Positions 44,100-55,867 of a stretch of 64,000 nt of DNA are shown in pieces; the stretch's first letter is position 1, and each line of letters starts with the position of its first letter. Position numbers and translations under genes: made by a program. The stretch lies in contig JAWZYV010014440.1 in assembly GCA_038373885.1 (NCBI GenBank), forward strand, positions 124,001-188,000, written 5' to 3'. This stretch comes from Cheiracanthium punctorium. Taxonomy: Eukaryota > Arthropoda > Arachnida > Araneae > Cheiracanthiidae. The notes below the pieces were generated by a model. The model searched no databases, was not told the origin of the DNA, and saw only the letters and a list, made by a program, of their open reading frames with translations.

Positions 44100-44720
44100 A
44101 TACGCTTTAAGGAATAACTACCCATAGAGTGTAATGTATTAGAATTCTTTTGAGAGCTCCTGTAAAAGAACTTAAAATTGCATACACTATTTTCAATGGA
44201 GAGCTTTATTTTTTAATCCTTAATGAAGTATATATTTTTTTAAATAGCCAAATTTCTCTAAAATACGCTTTAAATAAGGCATTTCCAAGAGCGTAATGGA
44301 ATTGTTTTGGATGTTCCTTAAAATAACTATAAACGATACATACACCATTTTAAGTAGTGTACATCATAGGTGCCAAGTATTACGGAATATAATTAACCAC
44401 TTTTTGTGAACGGTAATTTTCTATTTAAAACATAACAAAATTTTAAAGTTAAAAGTTTGGTTTGATAATTATTTTAAAAAAATATTCAAAAAAATTACTG
44501 TTTACAAAAAGTGGTTAATTATATTACGTAATCTTGGCACCTATGGTACATGGTACAGTACATAGGAATTGCATCCATAAATTTTACGGTAATCGATATA
44601 CATTTGCGCCTGTTAGGGCACTGGTGAACAAACAGACAGACAGCAGACCGACAAATCGAAATCCCAAATACGTTTTAACCTTGTTTGAAAATGTTAAAAA
44701 GCATCGAAAGATAGTTTTTG
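44100..44720 (+). repeat. Dispersed repeat family D, copy with nested MITE
   Basis: AATACGCTTTAAGGAATAAC, CCCATAGAGTGTAATGTATT and GAGCTCCTGTAAAAGAACTT, then (after the MITE) CAGTACATAGGAATTGCATC and CATTTGCGCCTGTTAGGGCA follow the order of 16690-17150. It ends in an ACAGACAGACAGC stretch. The family E MITE at 44365-44545 interrupts it. Confidence 0.6.
44365..44545. mobile_element. MITE family E, intact copy
   Basis: The 181-bp element starts CATAGGTGCCAAG and ends CTTGGCACCTATG. Terminal inverted repeats extend about 50 bp, through ATATAATTAACCACTTTTTG and its complement. GTACAT directly abuts both ends (44359-44364 and 44546-44551). Older pieces are at 38395-38565, 45690-45780 and 46755-46830. 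The flanking family D sequence is restored if it is removed together with one GTACAT. Confidence 0.85.
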
Positions 44721-46754
44721 ACTCATGTTAGCCCAGCGTTCTATCAATGCAAGATCATTAGTAATATCTTAACAAATATATTCCATCCATATTATTTTAT
44801 TTTATTTATTTATTTATTTAAGGCTTTGAATTTAGAAGTTAAAACATGATTGAATATTTAAAAAAAACTGAAAAATTAAATACATTTTTTTACTCCTTTT
44901 AAAACACATTTATTTATATTTTATAAGTCATAGAGTGTTGTATAATTCTTACGGTAGGCTTTAACATGAAGATTATATAATTATAAAAAATAAATATTAA
45001 TTGAAAATGTATGAACATAGTAAAAAGGAGAGTACTGAAAAAAAGAAATCTTATGCAACATCGCAACATCATGAGTTCTAATTTTCACAGATGTAAGCTG
45101 TTTAGATTCACTGTTTAATGTTTTCTAATTGAAGTTGTTCGGGGGACATCTACATAATAATTATCATCTTTGTGTTAAAACTTCTGAAAAATCCATTATG
45201 TTTATTCGTTCAATCTTATGAACAGTGTTTTTTCGCCCTTCAGAAATACGGTACGTTCACGTCACAAATATGTATATGGTTCCACCTAGAAATATGCCTC
45301 CTCAGCTGGATATATTTTAAGCATTTGGATTGGAAGTGTTACTTCACCTGAATTATTCACCAGACTTAGTTCAGTCGGATAATCACGTGCGCTTGCTCAA
45401 CTTCACTTCGCTACTCTGAAAAAGAAATAGAAAATTTTCAACGAATGTATCGCATCAAAGATTGTGACATCATTTACGATTTTCCGAAAAACCGGTAAGA
45501 AATTACAACGAAAGAAGACTAGTTGACTTTATAGACGATAGTTACATATATCCTTCAAACAAGTTTATTTTGTATTTTAAATCTGAAAATGTATTCTCAT
45601 ACATAGGTGACAGCACATTTGTAGAATAGTAAACCACATTTTGCAACTCTAATTTTCATTTTACAAAACAGCCAATTTCATACATGTATTTTTCTTTAAA
45701 CTTGTCCCAAAAAATATTTAAATAAATTACTGTTTGCAAAAAGTGATTAATTATATTCTGTTCAAGTTCGCAGTTACATTTTTCGTCTATTAACTCTAAC
45801 ACATTTAGTTAAAAATATTTGTTACATTATCTACAGTTTAGATTACATATACAGTGTTATTCACCGTGTAATAAAACAGCTGAATTATAAGATTAATTAA
45901 AAAATTGCGATTGTACTGTTACGGGGATCTTTATGTTCTCACAACAGTCGGTTGAAGGATTACTGCGAAGTTCTTCCTAGCATGTAAGCCTCCAATGAGA
46001 TAATTCCATAATCCATGAGTAAATGGCAACAAAACTTAATTAACTGCGTAAAATTTGCTATATCGTTTCGAAACGCGCAGTTTAGGGTAGTGTACGAACG
46101 TAGATATTAATTTTAATTTTCCAGAGAGATTTATTGAATATTTAAGATAAGGTAATTTGGTGGAAGCTCAAATTCAGTACGGCATTGCTTGAAGGCTTAC
46201 AATTAATTCAAGCACAGCTGGTTAGGAAAATGATCATAATACTATAATCAAGTACGAATGAATTCAGTTTTTTTAAAAATATTCGACTTTGTACAGAAAA
46301 CATAATTTAAGATTAATGATAATATATTTTTTATGCTAATTTTTATTTAAAAAAATATGCAAAAGAAATACGTAGTAAGTGCACGCACACTCACCAGACA
46401 TGGTTAATCTTTCCATTTTATTTAAAAAATAAATATAGAAAATGAAACGGTCCCTGTTTCTTTGGAATACGTAAAATCTATAATTTGTGGCTCTTACTCA
46501 AGCAAATTTGGCCGCCCCTGGTACGCTCACTCCCAGAACACTTACTGCTATGCGATCTTTCATGAAAACGCTTTGGGAGAATTTAGTGCTATTAAATGAC
46601 TTCTAAAGCATGTTTTTTTTCACTAAAGAGTATTATAAAATAAAACACTCTTAAATACGAATTTGGTAACTTTGAGAGGTTGGAGTAAAATCCACTCTTT
46701 TAATAGGACTTTTTTGTGTGTGTGTGTGTGTCGTGTGCAGTGAATGAAGAATTA
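44721..46754. other. AT-rich non-coding stretch with a MITE E end
   Basis: No gene seen. A TTTATTTATT run lies at 44795-44820. One right-arm remnant of family E lies at about 45715-45780 (TTACTGTTTGCAAAAAGTG then ATTAATTATATTCTG). Confidence 0.45.
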
Positions 46755-46830
46755 TATCAACCCAACTGCGAATCTTTACGGAATATAATCTAACCACTTT
46801 TTGCTAAAAGTAACTTTTAATTTTATAATC
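46755..46830. mobile_element. MITE family E, left-arm fragment
   Basis: GCGAATCTTTACGGAATATA, then ATCTAACCACTTTTTGC, matches the family E arm. A possible right-arm remnant (AGTTGCCAATTTTTACGATT) lies near 47350-47370. Confidence 0.5.
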
Positions 46831-48954
46831 AAGAAAAACCGTTGAGCTATCCTGAAATCTCACTGTAGTAGCTGCTGTGGGTTTTTACCTGTATACGTTC
46901 TGTGTGGGAGGTGTCATTAATAGTATTTGGTAGTAATGGTTGCCACCTGTGCTTTATATATGCATTTACTATCTGTTCTGTTGCTTTGTTTCGTACAAGG
47001 GACAAAATGGTTTATTTAGAATGTTTTCTGGAAATAGGCAACTTTTCTTCGTATCTCTTTTCCCATATGTTTTTCATACAGATTAAAATTTTCTCGCTTT
47101 CCTAAATATACCTTTTTTTTAGGTGGAGCGTTTTTACATAGTCTATTCTAATAACTTTATTACTTTTAAATGGAATTTCTGAAGAATTTTGAAAGTTCGA
47201 TTTAAAATATATATTATGTTCCTGTATTTTTGAAATCATTAGATACTGTTTTAATACTTATAGTCTGAACCTTTTATTAAAAGGTTAATTAAAATTACTC
47301 CTAAAGGGTGCCTGACTGTACTCCTGAAAAAAAAATTACCTTAGAGTATAGTTGCCAATTTTTACGATTAAAAAAAACAGTTACATTTTAAATGAAAAAC
47401 TTGCGTTTTCTAATATTGAATTGATAAACAAAAATAGTAGAAGTTAATCTTCTGAAAAAAAGAACGTAAAGTTGGTAGCTGCGCCTTAAAGGTATACGGT
47501 GTACTTACTTTGCATTCCTCTAAGAAAAAGATTTTTTAAATGTAGTTCAATAACTTAAATTTGAAAACTCTCGAAGGTATTTTAAAAGTATTTCTTTTTT
47601 CTATTTTTTCTTTTCTTTTTTTTTTCAATTACGGCCATATTTTGAGAATTCACTTATGATGTCATCGAGTGTTTTTGCATGACTATTTTAAAATTCTTTC
47701 CGAATCGACTTAAAGAATATCCTCCAAGAAAAATATACTTCCAAACAAAATTTTCGATTGCAAAAAATCCCTCCCTTAAAATAAATACATCACGATACAT
47801 CTTATCTCGCTTCCGTAACATGCGATATATGAGAACTAATGCAACCATCCAATGATAATGTTGAGATATTTTCTTACACTTTCCAAGTAAGGGGAACTTT
47901 ACCTTTCAAAAAACAAAATATACTCATTTTTATGCAATATGAGATTTTTCGTAGAATATCTAATGTTATGCAAGAGTTTGATTTTTTTTGGGGGGGGGAG
48001 GGAGTGTGCATAATTCCTTATTTTTATTTTAGATAAATTACTTTACACATGTCATACACATCATACTGCACATTATATGTCAGTAGACAATGAATGCTGT
48101 AGATTTAGACGCAAGAGCTTAAAGAGAAGAAAATAAGATTTTCTCTTTAAAAGTAAGCTAGATAGTTTAAAGGTAAGCTAGTTTAAAAGAACGTTGGGTC
48201 TGTGAAATACTATAATTTCTTTCAAAACGTTAAAATAAGTAATTTCATTTTTATTCGATCTAAATATAACCTAATTTTTTTCATTCTATCATTAAAATCT
48301 TCTAAACATGAATAATTATTGCACTGGATTATGACAACTGATTTTCCAGATATTATGTGATACGCTGACACAGCTCATCAAAAACAGCTAATCTTTAATG
48401 TGCTGTTAGAAAAGGCAGTAGAAACAACAATAAGAAACCTACAATTGGAAGCATCGAGTATTTTTTCCTTCACAAAAGCTAAACCGCAACTTTTTAAAAC
48501 TGTGAAATTTTACGTTTCTTTTGGAAGATTATCAACTACAATTTCCGAGAACTTATTTACTGATTGGTATTTTAATACTCAATGACATTGATATTTTACT
48601 ATCACTACATTGATATTTTAAATCAAAAATTCCTAAAATATATTAGTGTTAGGTAGTTCTTTAAGCAGAGTAAAAGTTGATAGCCATGAATTTTCTCTAA
48701 ATCGCATGTTCTATATAAGATTGTGTAGACTGTTTCTTCTCCTTTTGTGCACAAAATTTGTTTGTGCAATAGTGAACCATTATGTTTTCATGCAAGTGTG
48801 CAAATGACCGGAAAAATATGCCTTCTAACAGTACAATTTGGAAACCCTATCACAGAATTTTCCGTATTAGTCAGCAAAGCAGATTTAAAAACACAAAAGC
48901 ACGAAACTCTGCAAGATAATCTTGGATGAAAAATAAAAACTCATACAAAAGAAA
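46831..48954. other. AT-rich non-coding stretch
   Basis: No gene recognised. The 60-67-codon frames at 46902, 47839, 48400 and 48747 lack motifs and counterparts. A poly-T/poly-G run lies at about 47981-47998. Confidence 0.5.
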
Positions 48955-50688
48955 TGTTTTGGTAAAATAATCGTTATTTATCGAAAATATGTAGCAATTT
49001 TAACTGTTGATACAAAAATTGGCATAATGGTTTGCAATGAATGAAAATATGATTATTCACAAAAAGGATTTAGGAAGATTGCATATTATATCACTGTATG
49101 CAGCCGTCGATATCGCGCTTTAACACGCTTAGTAAAAGTAAGTAGTAATTTTAATTGTTAGTATAAATTGTTAATAAAAAAGGCATGGAATGAATGAAAA
49201 TACGATTATTCACAAAAAAAGGGAAAAGATTGTATATGAAATCACTGATGCAATCGGCGATATCGATGCATGTAAAATGTGTAAATTCTACACAAAAAAA
49301 AGACGAAAAATTGGGCTTTGCGCGAATCTTATTTGGAAATCTGCAATTCCGGCGCAGCTTGTATGTACGAACATGCTCCAGCAGGTGCGTGCTGAAGCAG
49401 CTTTACTTGCAAGCATAGTCTGCGGACATGGCGCACAACCTAATTTGACATCATCGAGGAATAGTACACAGCGGAGCGTCCAATATCAAGGAAATGGTCT
49501 GTAGACCTCAATAATATGCGGCGGGCATTACTGCGTCGCACGGTTTCTGTGACCGGGATTGGAAATACTTTGGGATTTCGCAAACAGATTTTAAAACCCT
49601 GCCTTTGATGCTTCAGAAAAAAGAGTGATCAAGTGTGAATATTAATTGATGAGACATTATATAAATTGAAGTTTTTCTAAGTACGTGAGCTTGAAGCTCA
49701 TACTCTGGGATTCTGTAAGAGTTTAAAAGCCAACTGTAACCAATTTAGGGCATAAAATTACTTCAGTGGGATGAATGAAGTTCTTAGTAGTTTTTCTCAT
49801 TGATGTAAGGACTGTTTACCTAAAGAATATGCATATTTTTCAAAAATTAACTTCCTGTTGAAAAAAATATGAAAAATACTGTGAAATCATATATCATGGA
49901 AGTACCTTAAAGTGACAATTGGAGCTGGTGCACGTAAAATCCATTGTGGCTTCAATATCCTCCACGTTCAAACGATACCTCTGCGGGTGCCGATTTCAAC
50001 TGGTGGTTGGTCCGTTATGTGGAATCGATTCAAAATTAGGGACCAACAAGCAGAAGTCCAAACCTTCGGGTGCAATGGCACTTATTTCTACGGATAGTGC
50101 AATCATCTACCCATGGACACAACAACTTTAAAGGGATAATATACAAATTGAAAGTATTTAACGAAGAGCATCACAAAGAGTTTTAAATATGCTTACACCA
50201 ATAACAGATTCGTGAATTAAATTACCAGTGTCACAGAAAAGTTGTCTTGACAGCACAAGTGTGCGATCTAGCAGGTACGAAAATTCCGGGAACCACTTTG
50301 AAATGTCTACTGCAAAAATCCAGAATAGCTACACGAGAGCCCAGAGGGACTGAAGGATTTTTTTTTTCTGATAAGTCTTTACTGCTTAAAAATTGTGGTG
50401 GTTTCAATTTCGGATGCAGGTTATAACTTAACATAGAACACATTATCGGAGCACCTGAGGCGTCCTAACAGCGTCACGGCAGGTGCGAAGATTCCAGGAA
50501 CCACTTTGTAATGTCTGCTGCCTCTTTGGTGGCAGCGTAATAAAACTTGGGGAGAAAAAAAAAACACCAGAGAACAGCATAACTGCAGGATTTTAATTTC
50601 TGATAAATCTTTACTGCTTAAAAATTGTGGTGGTTACAATTTCGGACGTGCGTTATAACTTAACATTTAATACATTTTGAGACCTGAG
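48955..50688 (+). repeat. Repeat family F with internal direct duplications
   Basis: Block AATGAATGAAAATA(T/C)GATTATTCACAAAAA occurs near 49035 and 49190, about 155 bp apart. A second unit occurs at about 50255-50450 and 50480-50688: GGTACGAA/GGTGCGAA, GGAACCACTTTG, then TCTTTACTGCTTAAAAATTG and TGGTGGTT. A third unit begins before the MITEs at 50689 and resumes after 52786 (GCGTCACAGAACGTGCG). The family recurs at 58430-59230. Frames of up to 104 codons here are not conserved between copies. The nature of the element is unknown to me. Confidence 0.6.
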
Positions 50689-51107
50689 CAACACCTCCTA
50701 GACAGAGAAGGCCTGAGAACAGAACCTTTTTCGTCATCACTAGGTCTTCTAAGATGACGTCATCACAGCTTTACTTTGACAAAGTAAAACTATTTAAAAT
50801 TTCTAGTGAATGATACGAATTTTAGAAATATCTTAAGTTGAAGATAAAAATTAAAATACCTTACTGATAAAAAGTAATTTATTATGATTTTTTTTCTATA
50901 TCATATTATATAATTAGTGATAGTTGGAATTCCATTCGTAAATTATTTCTATCTTAATCATTAAAATGTTTCTATGGGGATTAAATTCACCAAAAAATTT
51001 GAATAGTTTTACTTAATGAAAATAAATGTGTGATGACGTCACATTAGTGGATCTAGTGATGACGTAAATGTTTCTGTTCTCAGGCATTGTATATCTAGGA
51101 GGTGTTG
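50689..51107. mobile_element. Foldback MITE family A, complete copy
   Basis: The ends are CAACACCTCCTAGACAGAG and ATATCTAGGAGGTGTTG. ACCTGAG (8 bp GACCTGAG if the last G is counted in the TSD) flanks both sides at 50682-50688 and 51108-51114. Arms include AAGGCCTGAGAACAGA, CGTCATCACTAGGTCTTC and their complements. It sits in the third unit of family F. Confidence 0.9.
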
Positions 51108-51137
51108 ACCTGAGTCGTCACCTGGAGCGTCCTGACA

Positions 51138-52786
51138 CAACACCTCCTAGATATACAATGCCTGAGAACAGAAAATTTTACGTCATCTCTAGGTCCACTC
51201 GGGGCCTTCGCAATTAGTAACGGGCCTGCGCGTGTATTTTGATGAGCCATCCAAAGAGACCTACGGATGCTTGAGTCTTCACGTATACATCAGGCATTTC
51301 TTAAGCTTCCCAGTGCTTTCAAACGTTATTTAATGTAGTTTTAAGTAGTAATTGTGTTACTAATTCAAGTACGAACTCAAGATTAATTTGTTTGCTATGA
51401 TACATATTAAGAAAATAGATGCATATAATTTGAAGGAAAAACTAAGTAGCGCTTACTCTCATGATTCACGATTGCTTATTTTAGTTTCACAAGTGGATAT
51501 TTAATATACTTTAAAATAACTAAATACAGAAATGAGAAAGACATTTTATAATAAATATTTCATTAACGTAGTCGTATTCCCTACGTTATTTTAAACAATT
51601 CAACATTGATCTTTAACAAATGATGTATTAAAGCGCATTTCAGTGTATTCGAGATATCCTGTATATTGGAGAAAATTGATAAAATACGCTCTATAGCGCG
51701 ATCCGTGAATTAATTATTCTTTAATAAAGACATTTCATGTATTATATGTTATTCTTTTGTCGCTTTCTCAATCGAACTTTGGAATTGAGCAAGCATAATG
51801 AACGCGTGTACAAAATATTAACTACATTTGAAGTTTCTATATAAACGGGCAAACATCAATAATTTATAATTTACTGTATTTCTGCACTGTACCAAATGTA
51901 AGTCTGAATCACATAATCAAGGCATATATAACTGATAAATAACATTTTCAACTGGCAAAATTAAATTGTCTAACTAGTATCACAACGTCATGCTTATTTA
52001 CAAGAATAAAAACTACTCAAGTAATACGATTTCTGATTAAAATAATTTATTTATAAATAACACATGAGTAATTATTCACTAAACATGATTTACATACATA
52101 TTTTTAGAATTTCTAAATACATTATAAAAGTGTTCACTTACCTTTACATTCAGAGCAAAATGTTCGAATTTTATGATAAATTTTCATGAAAGAAAATGGC
52201 GTAAGATTCACAAAACGATTACCTACATCTAAAGTTCTTTAGTACGACAAAAGTATAAAAAAATTGTTTTAAAATAATAAAATAATATAACATTTATAAT
52301 ACTTAGAATAATAAAATAGAACACTGTCAATGGCGAAAACAGGCCTCAATGATAAACTCATTTTAAGCGATGGCAACTCATGCGCAGGCCCGTTGCTTAG
52401 CGACGGCCCCGGTCCACTAAAGTGACGTCATCACACATTTTTTTTTTGAGAAAATTAAAATTATTCAAAGTTTGTGGTGACTTTACTCTCGCATAAAACA
52501 TTTTAATGATTTAAGATAGAAAATTTGATTTTACGACAAATAGGAAATTTTAACTATCACTAATTATATAATATGATGTAGAAATAGATCATCATAAATT
52601 ATTTTTTATCAGAAATGTATTATATATTTTTATCTTCAACTTAAGATATCTTCTAAAATTTGTATCATTCACCAGAATATTAAATAGTTTTACTTTGTGA
52701 AAGTAAAGCTGATGACGTCATCTTAGCAGACCTAGTAATGATGTAAAAGCTTCTGTTCTCAGGCCTTCTGTATCTAGGTGGTGTTG
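51138..52786. mobile_element. Foldback MITE family A, split by a P-like element
   Basis: The left piece 51138-51199 (CAACACCTCCTAGATATAC ...) and right piece 52411-52786 (... AGGTGGTGTTG) form one MITE. CCTGACA flanks it at 51131-51137 and 52787-52793. Without the inner element it would be about 430 bp, like its sisters. It lies only 30 bp from the previous copy. Confidence 0.88.
51200..52410 (-). mobile_element. P-element-like non-autonomous transposon, 8-bp TSD
   Basis: The left end reads CGGGGCCTTCGC and, after a gap, AACGGGCCTGCGCGTG. The right end on the complement reads GGGGCCGTCGCTAAGC, then AACGGGCCTGCGCATG. TIRs are about 33 bp. GGTCCACT is repeated exactly at 51192-51199 and 52411-52418. 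The outer 150-200 bp on both sides match the THAP-bearing element at 2772-4490 in opposite orientation. The interior is AT-rich and without a transposase. The GC-rich 8-bp TSD fits P-type integration; hAT-type elements also make 8-bp TSDs, so the THAP link carries the assignment. Confidence 0.8.
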
Positions 52787-52829
52787 CCTGACAGCGTCAC
52801 AGAACGTGCGCATTATGAAATAAATACGA

Positions 52830-54940
52830 AGAGCTTTAGTAAAGCACGGAAAAAGATTATCCGTAATGGATTGTATCATGAAGTTGAGTAATAGCACGGG
52901 GTCTTTTGTGATACAATCTGCTGTCGTAGTCGGGTGGATTAAAGAGTAATTCGTTAGGAATCTTATAAATATTTTTGAAGAGGTTATTTGAGTTTCTATT
53001 AATAATTTTTCTTATAGGCTCTATTCAAAGGTCGGAATGAATAAGAGTATTTTTGAAATACCGAGAAGCTTTGCAGATAGAACGAAGAGATTTGTTTTGC
53101 AGGGTTTGTAGTTTTAGTAGGTTTGACTTCGCCATGCTTCACCAAATCTCCTTCGCCAAGAGATCAGGCGTATAGGAGATTTGTTCCAAGAATTGTTGTA
53201 TAAAGTAATACCTTGTTTCCCATTAACATTCCTTTACCACAGAGAAGATGGTTGAGATCAGCTTTAGCCTTACGGAATTTGCGAACGCTTTATTTAAAAT
53301 GAGATCTCCAACTAATAGTTTTATCCAGAATCATTCCAAGGTATTTAATTCCACTATCGAATTGAACTGACCGGTCATATATCAGCAGCGGTGGGGGAGG
53401 GATTCATTTGTGGGAGAAGTAGACGACTTTAGTTTTGTTAGTATTTTGCTTAATCCTCCACTTGTTGAACCAAGTTTCAAGTGCTTGTATAGGATCTGTG
53501 AGGTACTTGTAACATAAATCTGACGTTCTTGTTCTTGGCAAGCACACAAGTATCGTCAGCGTAGAGAGCTACGGTAGTTTCGAATGATTTAGGTATATCG
53601 TTATAGAAGATGTTAAATAAAATGGGTCCCAGTTTAGACCCTTGCGGGACACCGGCGTTTATGCTACGTTTGATGGAATAGTGGTTTGAGTAACGGACAG
53701 AAAATGACCTATTATCGAGGTATGATTGAACTAATTTAATATATACGGTAGGGAGATCAACATTAATTAGTTTGTAGATAAAACTAGAGTTCCACACAGT
53801 GTCAAATGCAAGGCATGTCAATGAATAGGGCGGCAACCTGTTCTTTGTTGTGCAAACCCTCACTGATATACTCAGCAACTGAAAAAAGTTGATGTGGGAT
53901 GGAATGCCTCTGTCGGAATCCAAATTGTTCGGGTATGATAATGTTGTTGTCGTTAAGGTAGCTATTTAATTTGCTGCAGAAAATATACTCGACCAGTTTG
54001 CTTAGGGCAGGCAAAAGACTGATAGAGCGGTAACTCCCAGGAACAGCGGGGTTATCACCAGGTTTTTTGATTGGAATAATTACAGCACTTTTCCAGGTTT
54101 GGGGTAAATAATTAAGTTTGAACTTCGTATTGATAATATTAGCGATAATGGGAGCATACATAATTGGTACTTCTTGATAGCCTCATTGGAGAGCTTATCA
54201 ATTCCGGCGGCTTTTCTATTTGGTAAGTTGCGGATGACACCGCAGACTTGCTCAGCATTAGAAAGGGGGATTGTAGAATCAGGGATATTAGTGTTAAATT
54301 CATTAATTTTGTCATTAACGTGATCCATGGTGTCGGGGCAAAAAACTTCGGCGTGTGGATCAAATTGAGCTTCGTACTGATCAGCCAGAGCGTTAGCAAT
54401 ATCTAAATCATCACCGGCAATGCCTGAGGAAATTTGCAGGGGAGGGATGGGAGTGTGAGGTTTATGGACTTTCTTAAGATAATTCCACACGGAATTATCA
54501 GATGGGGCAAGAAGTTGATCCATTTATCGTTTTTGTAGATATCGTGTTTAATTAAAGCACCCTGTTCATCTGTGAGCGAATAGTTGGATCTCTGAGAATT
54601 TGCCACTCTCTTAATCCATTTCTCTGCTTAATTTTGAGTTTAATGTTAAAGGGAAGAGAGTAATAATTAATGGTCTGATGGTGAAATTTAGCAAAATCAA
54701 GGGCGTTACTAATATTAAAGGTGAGAACTTCAATTGCATTATCAATGTCAGAAGTATTGTTAAGCTCAAGTGAAGGTGGCAAACTATCCACAATACTCTG
54801 AGAGTAAATGTTCCAATCAATAGAAGCAGGGGTTGAAAGAGAAAGGAGATCGGGGTTGCAGAATAAATTTAACTGAGTTGGTAGATGATGAGAGGTGAAG
54901 CAAGAGTGCGTCTCTGGTTAGTGCACCTGTACTTTGTTGT
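52830..54940 (-). pseudogene. Jockey-type LINE ORF2, broken by frameshifts
   Basis: Frames from 54820 down to 52868 together spell a non-LTR reverse transcriptase. They show a linker with RNGLREWQILRDPTIRSQMN, RKAAGIDKLSNEAIK, GSYRSISLLPALSKLVEYI, EQFGFRQRHSIPHQLF, FDTVWNSSFIYKL, NAGVPQGSKLGPILFN and the catalytic VALYADDTCVL. A decayed C-terminus retains PDYDSRLYHKRPRA, close to the end of the 27101-29037 LINE. Frame changes lie near 54550, 54410, 54120 and 53810, and stops occur downstream of 53477. The endonuclease is almost entirely missing (5' truncation near 54940). It is inactive and clearly older than the 27-kb copy. I give no repaired reading. Confidence 0.88.
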
Positions 54941-55439
54941 AATTTTTTTAGTGGTTTACTTTCTATTTCGTGTTCTTTTGTACCTTTAAGGAAATAGATT
55001 TTCTATTTTGACATTAGTAACATTTTTTTTTTTTTTTTTGGTTTCTCGCTTCCGCTGAGGGGCTTCTCGCAAAACTTGGGATATTTTTTAAATGTTTTTA
55101 AAACCTTCTCTGTGATACTCAAAAAGAATGAATTGATCAATTTTTTATGTTACCCTTGATAAGACGCTGCTTTTTATGAAAAAGGAAAGTTTTCGAAGCG
55201 CTCTGAAGACTCATTCTCTTCTCCCTACTCTGAGAGTTTTAAAGCTTACATCAAATGATTTTCCTTATGTTACGCGAAATACTGAGATACAAATACTGGC
55301 CTAGATCAAAACTGGGAGAACACGTTCATGATTAAAGGGAAAATACCTCATATGCAGTCTCTCTTGAGCAAACTGCGCGCAGTACTAAATTGCAACAGAG
55401 TTCAGCCTACTACAACTCCATCCACTAAGCGCACTGCGC
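54941..55439. other. Non-coding stretch, no feature seen
   Basis: A T-run of about 19 lies near 55023-55040. No gene or defined repeat recognised. Confidence 0.45.
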
Positions 55440-55867
55440 CAACGCCTCCTAAATATAGAAAGCTTTACCATTTCTACAGCATTAAGGTTTGATGTCATCT
55501 GCCGAACCATATTTAAAGTTTAATTTTCAAAAAATAAAACTATTAAAACTTTCCGGTGAGTTTTCTATCAATAACAACATTGTTAATGATTCCAGATAAA
55601 AAGTATTATTTTATGACAAATGGCAGTTTTTAACCATGTCATTGAATAATATCGTAAGGAGATAGATCATAATGCATAATTTTGTATAAGAAAGGCGTTC
55701 TAATTTTAATGTTTAATTTAAGTTGTTTGCTAATATTTGTAGCATTCATCAGAAATTTTAAATAGTTTTAATTTTTGAAATTGCGGTGGTGTAACTTTCG
55801 TTCGCTTAATGATGACAAAGTTTGGTGACATAAGAGTTGTACGGCTCTCTGTATCTGGAAGGTGTTG
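55440..55867. mobile_element. Foldback MITE family A, divergent subtype
   Basis: The ends are CAACGCCTCCTAAATATAG and TGTATCTGGAAGGTGTTG. ACTGCGC and ACTGAGC flank it (7-bp TSD with one change). The interior has AATAAAACTATTAAAACTTT, CCGGTGAG and AAGGAGATAGATCATAATGC, the subtype seen at 17860 and 32925. Confidence 0.8.

Noticed and set aside
49190..49504. 104-codon frame in family F
   Set aside because: The frame is not preserved in the duplicated unit or in the 58-kb copy.
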